A stretch of DNA of 64,000 nucleotides from Corythucha ciliata (Eukaryota; Arthropoda; Insecta; Hemiptera; Tingidae): the NCBI GenBank assembly GCA_038030265.1, contig CM075942.1, positions 36,918,751 through 36,982,750 on the forward strand. Direction: 5' to 3'. Below are positions 10,306 to 21,448 of this stretch, piece by piece. The notes beneath the pieces are model-generated. The model was given only the letters and a program-made list of their open reading frames with translations. It did no database searches and had not been told where the DNA came from. The translations under genes and the position numbers were made by a program. The number at the start of each line of letters is the position of its first letter. Position 1 is the stretch's first letter.

Positions 10306-11150
10306 ACACGAGGATGCTTGTTTTAGCGGCGAAAGATTCCCAAAAATGTAATGAAGAATGAAATAAAAAATAACTCCACATCTTTGAGCTTCCAGTAGAT
10401 CGTTTACGATATCTTTCCTTTTCAACTTCTCCAGAACAGATGCAGTTCTTGTCTTCTTGTTGCCTAAAAAGTAAGGAAATAATTTCTACGCTCTGCTCTT
10501 CGCAAACGCTTCCAAATTTGCAAGAGTAAGAATATAGGTGTGTTCCATTGTTTTGTACTTCCATGTTTCCTACAGGAATGGAAGTATGGTGATCGTGAAA
10601 AAAATCGAGTCCGAGCTGACTTATCATTATTGATGTACAACCTCAGAAAAGTTGAAAAAGTGGTTTTCGGCATCGGTTTTCGGCCGTCGGTCTGTCGGTC
10701 TTTAGTGAAGGAAAAGTGCAGCATTGACAGTTGTTTTCATTTATTATTTTCAGAAATTCCAATGAAATGCTGTTCGTGCTACACTTTTCCTGCAATGGAA
10801 AACGCCTAATAGTCCATTAGAATAGCTTGTAGGGCGTGATTTATGGAGGTTCTCAGACTAGTTGTACGGTGAATAAGAGTTTTTTCCTCTCTACTGTTTT
10901 ACTTACTCTTTGAAAGAGCAGAGACGCTTAATACGTATTACTATCATGTGGCCAAACAAATCTATTGGTGCTTCCACAATGCTTACCCGTCAGTCGAGAC
11001 CGTTGGTACTCAAATCGAGAGGGTACAACTCCCGGCTTCGCGCATGCGAGTCCTCGAAGTAGGTGAAAACGTCCTCCGGTACATCAAGTTACCAACGTCA
11101 TTTTCAAGCTGAAAAATGTTTCAATGACTTATAAGAATCAAGAAACGGAG
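10306..11150. other. No recognisable feature
   Basis: No gene recognised. Open frames of 86-178 codons here have no domain, and the longest runs into the MITE to its left. Confidence 0.35.
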
Positions 11151-11566
11151 CAATGTTATCCTTAATTAATAAATTAATTAGACTGATATTATCCGGACGA
11201 CGATGGAAGGGCATAGCCCAACACGATTCGAGTTTCGAGAAAAAATGGCTACCCGGCAGGATTTGAACCCGCAACCTCTGGATTACCAGTCCAGCACGCT
11301 GCCATTTGCGCCACGGAGACGCCTACGGGAGTCGTACTCCGAGGGATAAGCTAAGCCGAACCCCACCCAGGTCCATTGTTTCTCGAAACTCTAGGCAATT
11401 CTCCTGATCGGTAAACCACGCCGAATTGTTCCACAGATTTATTCATTATATCCATCCAACAACATCTAGATAAGATAAAATTAAGTCCGGATAATATCAG
11501 TCTAATTAATTAATTAATTAAAATACCGGCGACAGATTTATTCATTATATCCATCCAATGTTATCC
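11151..11566 (-). mobile_element. Composite tRNA-headed repeat between 11-bp direct repeats
   Basis: CAATGTTATCC at 11151-11161 and 11556-11566 could be a target duplication. Inside, GACTGATATTATCCGGAC (11181-11198) and its complement (11485-11502) are inverted, and each has a TTAATTAATTAA-type tract outside. A further inverted pair, GTTTCGAGAAA.AATGG, lies at about 11232 and 11374. ACAGATTTATTCATTATATC is repeated directly at about 11433 and 11532. The tRNA-like module lies between the inverted pairs on the minus strand. It is either a SINE or a MITE that captured tRNA sequence. Confidence 0.55.
11249..11320 (-). tRNA. tRNA-like sequence, anticodon GGT (Thr-like), decayed
   Basis: On the minus strand the anticodon arm is CTGGA-CTGGTAA-TCCAG with loop anticodon GGT. 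The T arm is GCGGG-TTCAAAT-CCTGC with B box GGTTCAAATCC. The A-box-like segment is TGGCGCAAATGG. The acceptor stem pairs at only about five of seven positions, so a working tRNA-Thr is doubtful. Its position inside an inverted-repeat element favours a transposed pseudo-tRNA. Confidence 0.55.
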
Positions 11567-13101
11567 TGACTTCATCCTCCGCATTCAGAAAGGAAGAGCC
11601 AGAAAACAAGAAGAAACTAACTAATGAAGCCACTGAAGGCTTCCGACCTCTATGATTATACAATAATTGAATTTACTCATGTCAAAGTAGTCTTCACATC
11701 AGAAGACCTTGTAGATTGATAGAACCGGACCATGTTGTTCTCGCCTGCATGCTTTGAACCACTTCGGCGGAGCTGTGTTATTCATAGGCACCGTTATATA
11801 GTCTTTCCGCAGTTTTTAAAGTTGTGCTCTTGCATTGAGGCACGAAGAAGTATTTGTACATATTTTATTACGCCTCAAAGCAAATGAATAAAAGTAATAG
11901 CAATAGTAAGATAGGACTTGGAACAGCGATCGTAAAGTGATAACTAAGGCAAAAAGAAGGAAATGATAACGATAAGGAGATAATAAGTGTACCTATTCTG
12001 CGGAGCCCAGTTTCTGTAAGTTCAGTCGGACTATTTAATTCCATTTTAATGTGTAAAATTATTTTTAAATAACGAAAGAAAATGAGTATGAAACTATGAA
12101 TCTCCATACCAATAACAGTCACTCGAAAAAAGTTGAACTAAGTGACGTCACAGACACTCAGCCAATCACAAAGCGTTGTGACGAGTGCGAAAATTAATGA
12201 ATTTTTATGACCAATTTAATAATTATTGGCACGATTTTGAGAGCACTTTGTTGCGACAAGTTCATTTTTAGTTTCTACCTAGCCAAAAAAAATGTATGCC
12301 TAGAAAATTCCGACGACCCATGCAAGTTCCTAATTCCTGAATACGCTGAAAAAAGCAGGAATCTTGCCTGAAGGTGTCCCTTTGGATCTTGTCGTAAAGA
12401 TCTAGTTGACCTTTTCTTGTGGTTCTATACCCACTTAAGTCAACTGACTGTGCAAACCACGGAGAGAACTTTTATTCTCCACCCTCTTTCTGGTCGTTAA
12501 CATTCGACGCAGGTCTCGCAACAGGCCTGTTGACTTGAACGCTGTTCGGCATGCATTTCTTTCAAGGATACTCTGTACATACAAATGAACAGATAATATT
12601 AACTGGGAAATCGGTCCCGGTTGACATCAACACTCACACAATTCCAACTACACAAAAAATGCGGGAACGGCTCTTTTTTTTTTATATTAAAACCCCGTCC
12701 CTGTTGCCCTATAGCTAAACGTTATGTTCATCAGTCATCACCCTGCGGGTTTTAGTCCGGAAGCCTCCCTTCTCATGGTCTCAGTTACCCTCTTCCCCCG
12801 TCTTCATACTCGTCTATTCACCTTGCACTGTTCAATAGACTGGAATGTTTGTGGTTTGTGAGGAAGGAGGCCACCTCTTCTGGACTCACCCCCACACTCA
12901 AAAGTACCTGTGGGATTGGGATGAAATGCGAATGGCTTCTATAAATAAAAATGATACTCGCTCTTTCCCTATGGATGATAATTAATAGATTTCCAAGTTA
13001 CCCTATAACCAATATCATTTTTATCTTCTGAAAACGAAAACATGCAGTTATAGCAGTTTACAAGGCCGCGTATGATTCATGCAACCTCTGAACGTAAAAA
13101 A
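11567..13101. other. No recognisable feature
   Basis: AT-rich DNA with low-complexity pyrimidine tracts (for example about 12665-12680). No gene or repeat family recognised. Confidence 0.35.
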
Positions 13102-13361
13102 CATGGAGGTAGGAACAAGTGGAGAGAGAGAAAGGCTTTTTTAATGTAGAAACATGTGAAGCCGGTTTTTCCGCCATTACACACCCACTGTTATCATTCA
13201 CCTAGAGAGGACGGGAGGGGAATTTATTACTTTTTCACTGTTTAATTATCAAATTGTCAATGTTTTTGTTCGGTGAGGCCTGATAACAGATGGTGTGTAG
13301 TAATGGCGACCGGCTTCACGAAAAATGCGTTTCACTCCCTCCACTTGTTCCTACCTCCATG
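13102..13361. mobile_element. MITE family C, about 95-bp inverted ends
   Basis: The left arm starts CATGGAGGTAGGAACAAGTGG (one base trimmed from a longer match) and the right arm is its complement ending at 13361. Complementarity continues through GAAGCCGGT...CGCCATTAC to about 13196 and 13277. A half copy with the same right-arm sequence lies at 58221-58311. Confidence 0.8.
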
Positions 13362-13456
13362 GTAAAAAATGGCAGCGGAACAAACCGGGCACTACGATCA
13401 ACCATATGATTTGGTTCATATATTACCCAATTAGAAGCGTGCAGTTAATCAGGATC

Positions 13457-14163
13457 TCTTATCTTTCGGAAGGCATTCGTGTTATCAGTTCATTGTTGTT
13501 TCTATGTGAAGTGGAACAAATCGTACGTTTTTCTCGCTATTTTTCTAGGAAAAGTTAATTTTGAAATCTTATACTTTTGTGGTTTATTGTAAGCTAGTTG
13601 TAGAATTAAATTAATACATTTTTAACTTCTAGATGATAGCTGAAGTGAAGGAGAGGCTCGGTGAGCTGAGGGCTCTCGTCGGAGGGTTCGATCCAAGTTC
13701 AGCCGTGGACTCGGAGTTCTCCCATGATATGTCTCAGCTGCCGAGTGTCTCGTTTGTGGACGTTATGGCGTATTTATACGGGGAAAAAATGCCTACACTG
13801 CCGAGGAACTTAAAAGTGTGAAGTCGTGTGACGCTTACAAACTTGTCTTTTGCAAGTGGGTCCGGGAAGTGTCCCTTAAAGTAGTAGGTGACTACTGTGC
13901 CATCAAAGGCAAAGTAATTACGTTTTCATAATCAGTATTGAAAGTTCAAGCGTCAAAACAGTTGGGTACCCGACTTGGAGGCCTTTCCTCCAACTGATTA
14001 AGCACTCTCCCCTTCAAAATCCTCTTTTATATTAAGCAGAGGACTTGTGGCTTCATACTAATCTACTTTAATTACCTTGAGTGAACGAGAAGACTCACAA
14101 ATAATAACAAATCACCTCATCACCATACAAAACTACGTATTCTATGCCTTCCGAAAGATAAGA
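13457..14163. repeat. 20-bp inverted repeats bracketing a coding relic
   Basis: TCTTATCTTTCGGAAGGCAT at 13457-13476 is exactly complementary to 14144-14163. The 707-bp interval contains the exon-like frame at 13633-13913. The pair could be the ends of a deleted DNA transposon or a chance remnant of an older duplication. Confidence 0.5.
13633..13913 (+). pseudogene. Exon-like coding relic with one frameshift (transposon-associated conserved protein)
   Basis: A pyrimidine-rich tract and acceptor (TTTTTAACTTCTAG) directly precede the ATG at 13633, and a GTAATT donor-like site follows at 13914. The first frame gives a coding-like peptide with SFVDVMAYLYGEK. A one-base deletion in the A run near 13785 shifts the frame, and the shifted frame continues as AYTAEELKSVKSCDAYK followed by WVREV....GDYCAIKGK. 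A segment with the pattern Y.AEELK..KS.DAYK....W..EV resembles, from memory, N-terminal parts of multicopy arthropod proteins associated with YqaJ-like nuclease domains. No catalytic part is present here. The family call is tentative; the coding nature and the frameshift are clearer. Confidence 0.45.
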
Positions 14164-14987
14164 CTGTCAAAATAATCGATTAGTTTGATAGGCCGCACGA
14201 CGCTAATTATCTCATTACTCCCCCACCTCGGTCTGAAATCTCCTCCTGAGTTTTCGTTCGCGATATTTTTTCCACTAAATTTTTGCCCGCAGCATTTGCT
14301 CGACGATATTTTTGTGAAACCATTACTTCGAGGAACCGCACACTGCGCTCTTTATACGAGAGCACGATCAATTAATTGTTTGCTAAGTTCAAGACTGGTC
14401 TCACCATTTAATTATTAATCAAATACAGTATCTAAACTCGCTTTAAATGTTATATAGGGCAGAAAAGGGAATGGGAAGGCTGTTGTAGGCGAGGTGAGTG
14501 AAAACGGCTTTGCGGGTTGTTTCAACGCCAACGAACATCAAAAGTTGTGTAATTCATTCTGGTTCACGTAGCTTAAGGGAATTGGGTATAAACAATTCAC
14601 TGAAATCCGTTTGACGCATACTTGTACGATGGTTTATCAGGAAACTTCCCAGGCCAAAGGTTAAATTGGATGTTGCGTGTAGCAAGCAGGAAGGAGTACT
14701 GTCAACTTTGTGGCAAAGCTAGTTGAAAATGAACCGGCTTCAACGGTGTAAAAAAGGGAACGAAAAGGAGTCTTTGTTGTAAAAAATATGCCGTTTCCAC
14801 TTCAGCACCAGCAGTGGGCAATTGTTTAAAAGTGTTCCACGTTTTGAACGAACCAATGGCTCGGAAAATTTCAATTTTTTAAATACTGCGATGACGACAG
14901 GTAACACCAACGTGCAGTGCAATGGGTAAACTAAAAATAATTGCAAAGTAGACTACAGTGATGAAACTCAAGGGCGGTGTTGTCTAC
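14164..14987. other. No recognisable feature
   Basis: Non-coding; short frames only. Confidence 0.35.
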
Positions 14988-15545
14988 CAAAGTTATATGG
15001 TTTACAAGTTGCGCCGCTCCACCCCCTCCCACCCTAAATCAGCGGTTTCAAATCAATTGCTCATTTTTGATCCCAGAAGAGCTCACTGGGTTCTTTACTT
15101 TATTCAAGTTCAGTTTACATGGCTCCTTTATTTTAGCCCTTTGTGCACCACAGAGCAGAAATTATGTAGTTTTAAGATTAGGGACGTACTGAAGGCTACT
15201 TATTCAGGGTGGGAGAGTCGGATTCCACCCCCCCCCCAACCCCACCCGAAGGAGCTAATAAATTGGGCGTTCTTCTTCCCGACGCTTCTTATTCTCACTG
15301 TGTTTTTGTCCCTTCGTTACAGTTTCAGCGATCATCTCTTCAATATGATCATAACATTGAAAACTTAATTTTGTGAAAGACGCAGGATCAATGCTGCAAA
15401 GCTCTCCAGGTCGAAGTACTGAAGTAGTACTGTATGTTGAAGGGATGACTAGGGTAGCAACGAGGTATAGCAGACCAATCAAACCGGAACATTTGTAGTG
15501 AGGGTGGTGCCGATAAGAGGGGGGGGGGACTACCTTTGCAACACA
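14988..15545. mobile_element. hAT-derived repeat, copy 2 (partial)
   Basis: It starts with CAAAGTTATATGG, one base different from the hAT terminus at 31670 and 32777, and matches 32246-32777 in reverse complement over about 540 bp. Homology runs through the G-rich tract (15519-15529) and on to CTTTGCAACA. The distal half, including the second terminus, is missing, so this is a truncated copy. Open frames here are inside the repeat and are not genes. Confidence 0.75.
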
Positions 15546-15729
15546 TTAGACGTTCATTTATTTATTTCACGAATCTTTAACGAATTTTAATAGCTAAGTA
15601 CCTACTTATAGGTACCTCCTAACATTGTGGAGAGGCAACATTATTCAAACCTGACTGGTACTGCGGTAAACTCCGCACTACATCGCCCAAGAAAAGTAAA
15701 CATGAACCTATTAAGCCCTGTACACACGG

Positions 15730-16975
15730 AGACTTTTCTGTCCTGTCTTCTACTGTAGCTGGTGTTCAAAGTAGTTAAAAACATTAAAAGTGAAGTTTTA
15801 GGTTTGTTTGGTTGAATGATGGTTCAAGAAATTGAATTATTTCTTTTTTTTTTATGCCCAATTTTGAAGCCCATGGAGGGGCTTAGTATGAAATTATTCG
15901 CACATATTTGAAGTATGTTTATTACCCCCTCTCTTAAATCCCTTTGCTGAAGTGAAACAAAAAACCAAAATGCTTCGTTTGAACACTGAAATATATTGCC
16001 ATATGGGCAGACAAGTACTTGAGCAAGAAATGTCCGACTTTTTCCCAGATTTGTTTCAAGACCTTTTTTTCAGGCAACATTCTACCTTCTAGGGGTTCGG
16101 GGAACTGAACAGATGATACCTCGACCCCCGTCCTTTCACCCCTCGTCTTCTTTCCTCTTCTTAATTCTGTATTTATTACATTACCTACTTAATTAAAATG
16201 TGGCCATTAATGTGCGTGGGGGACACGAGATTTTTTTAAAATTCAAACAGTAAAAAATTGCGTCGTGTGCCTCCCGCACAGAATATCGGGCAAAGAATGG
16301 GGGCCCAGATTGGCAAAGACGACTCTTGAGTCTTGGCTGTTATGTAGGGTACGGGGCTGTAATTGCTGTCAAGATAGGCAAAGCCTGCGCCATCTGATGG
16401 CCACAAGGTTGAGGGTCTGGACTTCTGAACCCTCAACTTCAACTTACAACACGAACAAGAGCACTTTGTGGTTGGAGCATTTTTGTGGTTACAGCTGTCT
16501 GTGGTCAGACCACTTTTAGGGGTTCAATGTTCTTTATACTTCAAAGTTTTTGTGGTTAGAGCAGAGCGTATTTTGGTTAAAACATTTTTGTGGTTATAGA
16601 GCCTTTTTGGGTTAGAGTTGTTTGAACTCAAGGACGTCCTTCGCAACTCCCCTGTCCTCTCTATCACGACACCTCAAGTCGGGTGTCCAGATCATCAACG
16701 TCGGGTGATCAGTCGTTAAAAGAGTCTTCATTGTTCAGTAATTAGAAGTATATTGAACTTGACTCAATAAACTTTACATGCAAAGAAGCTGAGGTTCCAG
16801 TTCCGTCAAGTCGAATTTTAGTATGTTCTGCGGAATGAGCACGAGAAGCTCGAACTCGTGGACTGAATCTCTCCTTCATGCCCTCCAAGATTCCTTTGAT
16901 TGATCCGTTGATTCAAAGAAATCTTCAACATTCTCAGTCTGAGGATCCGGTCCTTGGTTTCAATAGATTGAGAGT
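15730..16975. other. Harbinger-like interior, left part, with possible 3' region of the Ty3-type element
   Basis: No open gene. About 16450-16620 contains repeated TTGTGGTTA phrases. Bases 16700-16975 on the minus strand give broken, low-stop frames with a short basic segment (ERFSPRVRASRAH), possibly the distal end of the pol product after a deletion. No LTR could be delimited. Confidence 0.35.
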
Positions 16976-19504
16976 TCAACAATACCTTGTTTCTTCAAAC
17001 ATTGTTCTAAACTCTCGATTTGAGTTTCTTTTAACGGATTCATAAAAAATAATGCTTCCTCCGCTCTTTTTTCTGTTTTCCAATCTTACGGTGGATGGGT
17101 GATCAGTCTGTATGGTTATTTTATGGCCGTATAGCAAATTATGGAATTTCGCACAAGCAAAGGTAATTGCGAGTAACTCTTTTTCAATTTGTGCGTAATT
17201 CACTTCAGCATTAGTCATTGTTCGCGACGCAAAAAACACTGGTTTGCCTTCTTGGAGTAATGCACAACCCAAAGCTGATTTTGATGCGTCACACTGGACT
17301 ACAATTTTCTTATTTGGATCAAACGGTGTCAAGGAATTTAAATTAGATATCTGAAATTTCAAGTTTTCAAAAAGTTTGTCGTGCGCAGGGATCCATAACC
17401 AGTCGGTTTTAGCTTTAAGTAGATCATACAAAGAAGACATATTTTCCGACAAATTTGGAAGGAAAGGTCTAAGGTAATTGATTAGACCCAAAATTTGTTG
17501 TAGTTCTTTTTTGTTTTGAGGGGGTTTAAGATTTTGAATTGATTTGATGCGTTCTGGGTCTGGTCTAATCCCGTTTTTGTCAATTATCATGCCAAAATAT
17601 TTCACTTCTTTTACGAAATATTGGACTTTGTTTTTGTTAAATTTTATGTTGTATTTTCTTGCTCGTTCTAAAACTTTCGAAGTTATTTTCTTCAAATCAT
17701 CTTCAGAATCCCCTGCTAATAAAATATCATCGAAATATACAAAGACACCTTCAATGTCACCAAAGTATTTATGGGTCAGTTTTTGAAAAACTTCTGGCAG
17801 GGAAACCAGCCCAAAAGGTGCCCTGAGATACTTGTAGCACCCGAAGGAAGTGCTAAACGTGCACAACTCACTAGAAGCCTCATCAAGTTTTATTTGGTGA
17901 AAACCATCTTTGAGGTCAAAGACGCAAAACAACTTTTTGTTTCGCAATTTCTCACTTATTTCTTCCAGAGTGGGTATCGAGTAGTACTCCCGGAGAATAT
18001 GTTTATTCAACTCAATAGGGTCAATACATATTCTCAAAGACTTGTCTGGTTTTTCAACGATAACTATATTGCTGACCCATTCACTAGGATTAGTCACACG
18101 AGCAATAACCCCTTTTTCTTCTAAAGCAACTAAAGTATTCTTTAGCCTCTCTTTCAGTTGATTTGGCACTCTACGGGGAGGACACGCTCTAGGCACGGCG
18201 TCCTTTCTTAATTTTATTTTGTATTTATCCGGAAACTCGCCCAAACCTTCAAAAACATCTGTATTTTGTTTAAAGAAAGTTTCTTTTTGATAATCAGATG
18301 AAATGGAATCGACCCTTTTAATTAAATTAAAGTCTATACATGACTTCAGGCCGAGAATAGGAGCACAAGTTACTTCATCTACAACAAGGAACTGTACATT
18401 TTGAGACACATTTTTGTGGCTGATGGCGATGTCCAACTTTCCGAGCGGCGAAATTTTGAAACCCCCGAATGCCTCCAGTTTTGGTGGATGGTCAATAAAC
18501 ATTCTTATTTCCTTTTGAAGACCACACTTTACAACCACAGAATGTGGCAAAATGTTTACTTGAGCCCCAATGTCCAACTTGAACTTGATTTTCTCCCCAG
18601 CAATTTCGAATGATTTGAACCATTGGTCTTTTTGACTGCTGTTATTTACAGTAAAAACGAAATTTTTGTAGCTGTCTGGCTCACAATCAGAATCACTTGT
18701 ACTTTCTTTGTTGAGTTCATACGTTTTATGAGCGTTTTGGTCCGGCGGGGAATTAAATTTTTTGTAGGTGCACACGTTCGAAAAGTGGTTCGATTTACCA
18801 CATGCAAAGCACTGTTTATTGAAGGCAGGACACTTATTATGTTCATGAATTCGCCCACACCTGGAGCACACGGATTTTTGGGGCAAGAATTTTTTGTTAC
18901 CAAATAGCTGTTTGTTGACGCCTTTTCGAGATCCATGGCTGTGTGAAATCGCCTCGACGGTTATTTCTGTACTTTCGGAAATTGTTCTTGCGCTTCTTTC
19001 CGCTAGTTCTTTAGCTTTGCAATATGACACGAACTTCTGTAGAGGTGCATCTTCCTGCAGTAGCCGTTCCCGAATTGCATCCGAATGGATTCCCAGAACT
19101 ATTTGAGTTTTCAATAATTTTTCTTCTTGGTCGCCAAGGTCACATGAGCGTGCCAACGACTTCAGATCCGCGAAAAAACTCTCGAACCGTTCTCCTTCTC
19201 TTTGTTTACGTTTGAAAAACTTGAATAATTCGACGATTTCATTTTTCTTCGGATTGCAGTGAGACTCAAGATCGCTCAAAATGCTGGAGACTGTTTCACT
19301 ACCCTCCGGTCTATCGGTTATCGCGTTGTACACACGCAAGGCTTCAGGTCCCAACAGATTTTTTACTCTGGCAACTTGTACCTCCCGACTTTTTTTAAGA
19401 GTTTCCGTCGCTAATAAATAAATGTCGATCTGTTCCTTGAAAATTCTAAAATTCTCAGTGATATTGCCTTCGAAACTGAGCGGTTCAGGTCGATGAAACT
19501 CCAT
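16976..19504 (-). CDS. Ty3-type retrotransposon Gag-Pol, 842 codons, integrase missing
   Basis: A fused gag-pol polyprotein with no stops. Gag occupies about residues 1-205. Two zinc knuckles follow (C213-C225 and C232-C245). The protease motif at 311-313 reads DIG in place of the usual DTG/DSG. The reverse transcriptase spans about 430-620, with the YFDD box at 590-593, and the RNase H spans about 735-802 with D739, E775 and D801. After the TDH motif at residue 800 the sequence stops looking like RNase H and no integrase core follows, so a frameshift plus deletion is likely. The layout suits the Mag-like group of Ty3 elements. TGGCGCAGTTCG on the minus strand at about 19600 could be a primer-binding site. 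The protease change and lost integrase argue against autonomy. Confidence 0.9.
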   Translation of the reverse strand: MEFHRPEPLSFEGNITENFRIFKEQIDIYLLATETLKKSREVQVARVKNLLGPEALRVYNAITDRPEGSETVSSILSDLESHCNPKKNEIVELFKFFKRKQREGERFESFFADLKSLARSCDLGDQEEKLLKTQIVLGIHSDAIRERLLQEDAPLQKFVSYCKAKELAERSARTISESTEITVEAISHSHGSRKGVNKQLFGNKKFLPQKSVCSRCGRIHEHNKCPAFNKQCFACGKSNHFSNVCTYKKFNSPPDQNAHKTYELNKESTSDSDCEPDSYKNFVFTVNNSSQKDQWFKSFEIAGEKIKFKLDIGAQVNILPHSVVVKCGLQKEIRMFIDHPPKLEAFGGFKISPLGKLDIAISHKNVSQNVQFLVVDEVTCAPILGLKSCIDFNLIKRVDSISSDYQKETFFKQNTDVFEGLGEFPDKYKIKLRKDAVPRACPPRRVPNQLKERLKNTLVALEEKGVIARVTNPSEWVSNIVIVEKPDKSLRICIDPIELNKHILREYYSIPTLEEISEKLRNKKLFCVFDLKDGFHQIKLDEASSELCTFSTSFGCYKYLRAPFGLVSLPEVFQKLTHKYFGDIEGVFVYFDDILLAGDSEDDLKKITSKVLERARKYNIKFNKNKVQYFVKEVKYFGMIIDKNGIRPDPERIKSIQNLKPPQNKKELQQILGLINYLRPFLPNLSENMSSLYDLLKAKTDWLWIPAHDKLFENLKFQISNLNSLTPFDPNKKIVVQCDASKSALGCALLQEGKPVFFASRTMTNAEVNYAQIEKELLAITFACAKFHNLLYGHKITIQTDHPSTVRLENRKKSGGSIIFYESVKRNSNREFRTMFEETRYC

Positions 19505-19814
19505 TCTGATTTGTCAGACGACTCGTCGTGGCAAGGATTTTTCCAAACAATTCTGACGTACTATTATCGACTGCTATGCGTCAAGTTCGAACTGCGCCAT
19601 GTTAAGATGAACAAGACAACGTTGACGAACAACACAAATTGATAATTTTTTATTATTCTTTTTTTAAACATGTGTTCTATATAAAACAGCCCCAACCTCC
19701 AACTTGTAGCCACCCACACATACGTACATCACCAATTCGAAAGCCAATCTGTTCATACTGTCAGCGAGTGCAGTTTACAGCAAGCTCTCTCATTGAAGAA
19801 CAAGACCGGTCGTC

Positions 19815-19981
19815 CACTGGAAGCGTTTTCGAGCGGCGCGACAACGAACGTACATCAAAAAGGCTTGAATGCATGCACTGTACGCATGCTGTCCTGTGCC
19901 TGCAGAGGACGATGTCACATTCAATTCAAGACTTTGGGATGTACGCTCGTTGTCGCGGGTTTGCTCGAAAACGCTTCCAGT
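19815..19981. mobile_element. MITE, 167 bp, about 42-bp inverted ends
   Basis: ACTGGAAGCGTTTTCGAGC and ..GCGACAACGA.CGTACATC at 19816-19856 are matched in complement at 19938-19981. It lies inside the Harbinger-like unit, outside the Ty3-type frame. Confidence 0.75.
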
Positions 19982-20066
19982 AAACGACAGACCTAAAGTG
20001 CTTAAGAACCCCCCCCCCCCAGCAAAAAACTCTAAATCCGTCCCTGTTACCGTATGTACCTACATT

Positions 20067-20203
20067 GGAGAGATTTTGCAACCAGTCCCGTAATCGCAAA
20101 AGTTAATTTTTGTGTACGCGTTGCTAGGGTAGTAAACATTTTGTTCGTTGAACGGTGAATAGCGTTAACGTTAGCGTTGGCGGAGCTGTTTGCAAAATCT
20201 CTC
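20067..20203. mobile_element. MITE family D, copy 1
   Basis: The ends are GGAGAGATTTTGCAA and its complement. The body has GTTGCTAGGGTAGTAAACAT and GCGTTAACGTTAGCG. A second copy in inverted orientation lies at 22640-22777. This copy lies within the Harbinger-like unit. Confidence 0.8.
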
Positions 20204-20801
20204 TATTATTCCGAATGAAATTGTTTATTTTCAAGCCCCAAAAGTTATCCCATTTTTTATGTCCTGCCCTCCTATGTTCACAGGGCTAATGTAGACGCGG
20301 TATTTCTAAGCTGGGTTTCCGTGGTAGGGAGAAAGGAGATATTTTCCCAAAATTTCTCCGTTTTTTCTTGGTTTTTTCATAGAAACATATGGTTTTTACA
20401 CTTTTTGACATCACGACAAACGAACATTCCTAAAATTCTTAAAAATTTCGTGACAGGACATAAAAGTCTCCGTGTGTACACGGCTTTATATTTGTCAGAC
20501 CATGACATTTTTTGGTATAGTAAGTCTATAAGTTCCCTGGGGGGTTATTCTGTAAATTTCAAACTTTACGTGTCGTAAAATGGAAGAATGGCGAGGAGAG
20601 GTAACTCGTTGCCATGGTTTTTACGATACCTAGTAAATTGAACTGCGGAATTTTCACGCGAGAATGTGTGGTCTCGAAGAAAAAATAATAAATTCTTAAG
20701 AATTGTGTGAAATACGAAGGCAACGGGGTACATCCTCACCCCTTCCTTCCCAGTTACGACACGTAACTTTGCAAGTTACAGAATCACCCCCCTGGTTGTA
20801 A

Positions 20802-20946
20802 GGCCCCGTTCACAAACCATAATTATGCTATGCGCCTGTGGAGTCTGTTCAACCTATGAAAATGCTTTATTTTTCGAAGGAATACATTTGTTTGGTTGCA
20901 TGGACTCCACAGACGCTTAGCATATGCAGAACTTATGAACGGGGTC
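20802..20946. mobile_element. Harbinger-type MITE, 145 bp, TAA duplication
   Basis: The ends GGCCCCGTTCA and TGAACGGGGTC are inverted, and the symmetry continues through GCCTGTGGAGTC / GACTCCACAGACGC (about 45 bp). TAA flanks both sides (20799-20801 and 20947-20949), fitting the PIF/Harbinger duplication. Confidence 0.8.
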
Positions 20947-21448
20947 TAATAAATAAATTTACTTTCTCTCATTTCACTAAAATTGAAATTAAAAATAATT
21001 AAATTATGCTGTTATCAAATGACACATACAATAATAATTATCTGTGGGAAATGTCACCGTTCCGAGAATGGAATGGCTGAGCGGAGTGGTATATGGTCCA
21101 ACATTTAGTGCGCGAACATTTCTCCGTTATACCGTTCATTGAACATCTCCAACACAAATCCAAGGTTCAAAGGTTCTCTTCAGTGTCATTGGTCGACTGG
21201 TCGGCCCTCTATTTTTCAATTTCACGTTACATTTAATCACACTGTTTTCAATAATTTCATCATTTCCTTGCTGTCGCGTGAAAAAAGTCGTACATCACTC
21301 GTATAGGAAGGGGTTTTACCTACTGATTTCTTTTAGCGGGGTCGGCCTCCGCCTCGACCATCAAATAAAAAACTCGCAGGTAATAACCTCTTCCTAGACT
21401 CCTAGACTATTACGCACGAAAGAACTTTATGCTTGGCGGATGGTAATA

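Larger units (their letters stand above)
15714..20485. mobile_element. Harbinger-like element, 4.8 kb, TTA duplication, carrying a Ty3-type element
   Basis: AGCCCTGTACACACGGAGAC at 15714 is matched by its complement ending at 20485, with the match extending to TTTT.TGTCCTGTC (about 33 bp). TTA lies immediately outside both ends (15711-15713 and 20486-20488), as expected for PIF/Harbinger. No Harbinger transposase was recognised. Much of the interior is occupied by a gag-pol frame on the minus strand and by a small MITE, so it is probably a non-autonomous unit that later received insertions. Confidence 0.7.

Noticed and set aside
10091..10627. 178-codon minus-strand open frame
   Set aside because: It runs into the MITE/hAT nest at its lower-coordinate end, has no recognisable domain and overlaps frames on the other strand.
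14958..15368. 136-codon plus-strand frame
   Set aside because: It lies within the truncated hAT-derived repeat and is not conserved in the copy at 32 kb.
17544..19215. Plus-strand frames of 60-117 codons
   Set aside because: They are antisense to the Ty3-type gag-pol frame and have no independent support.
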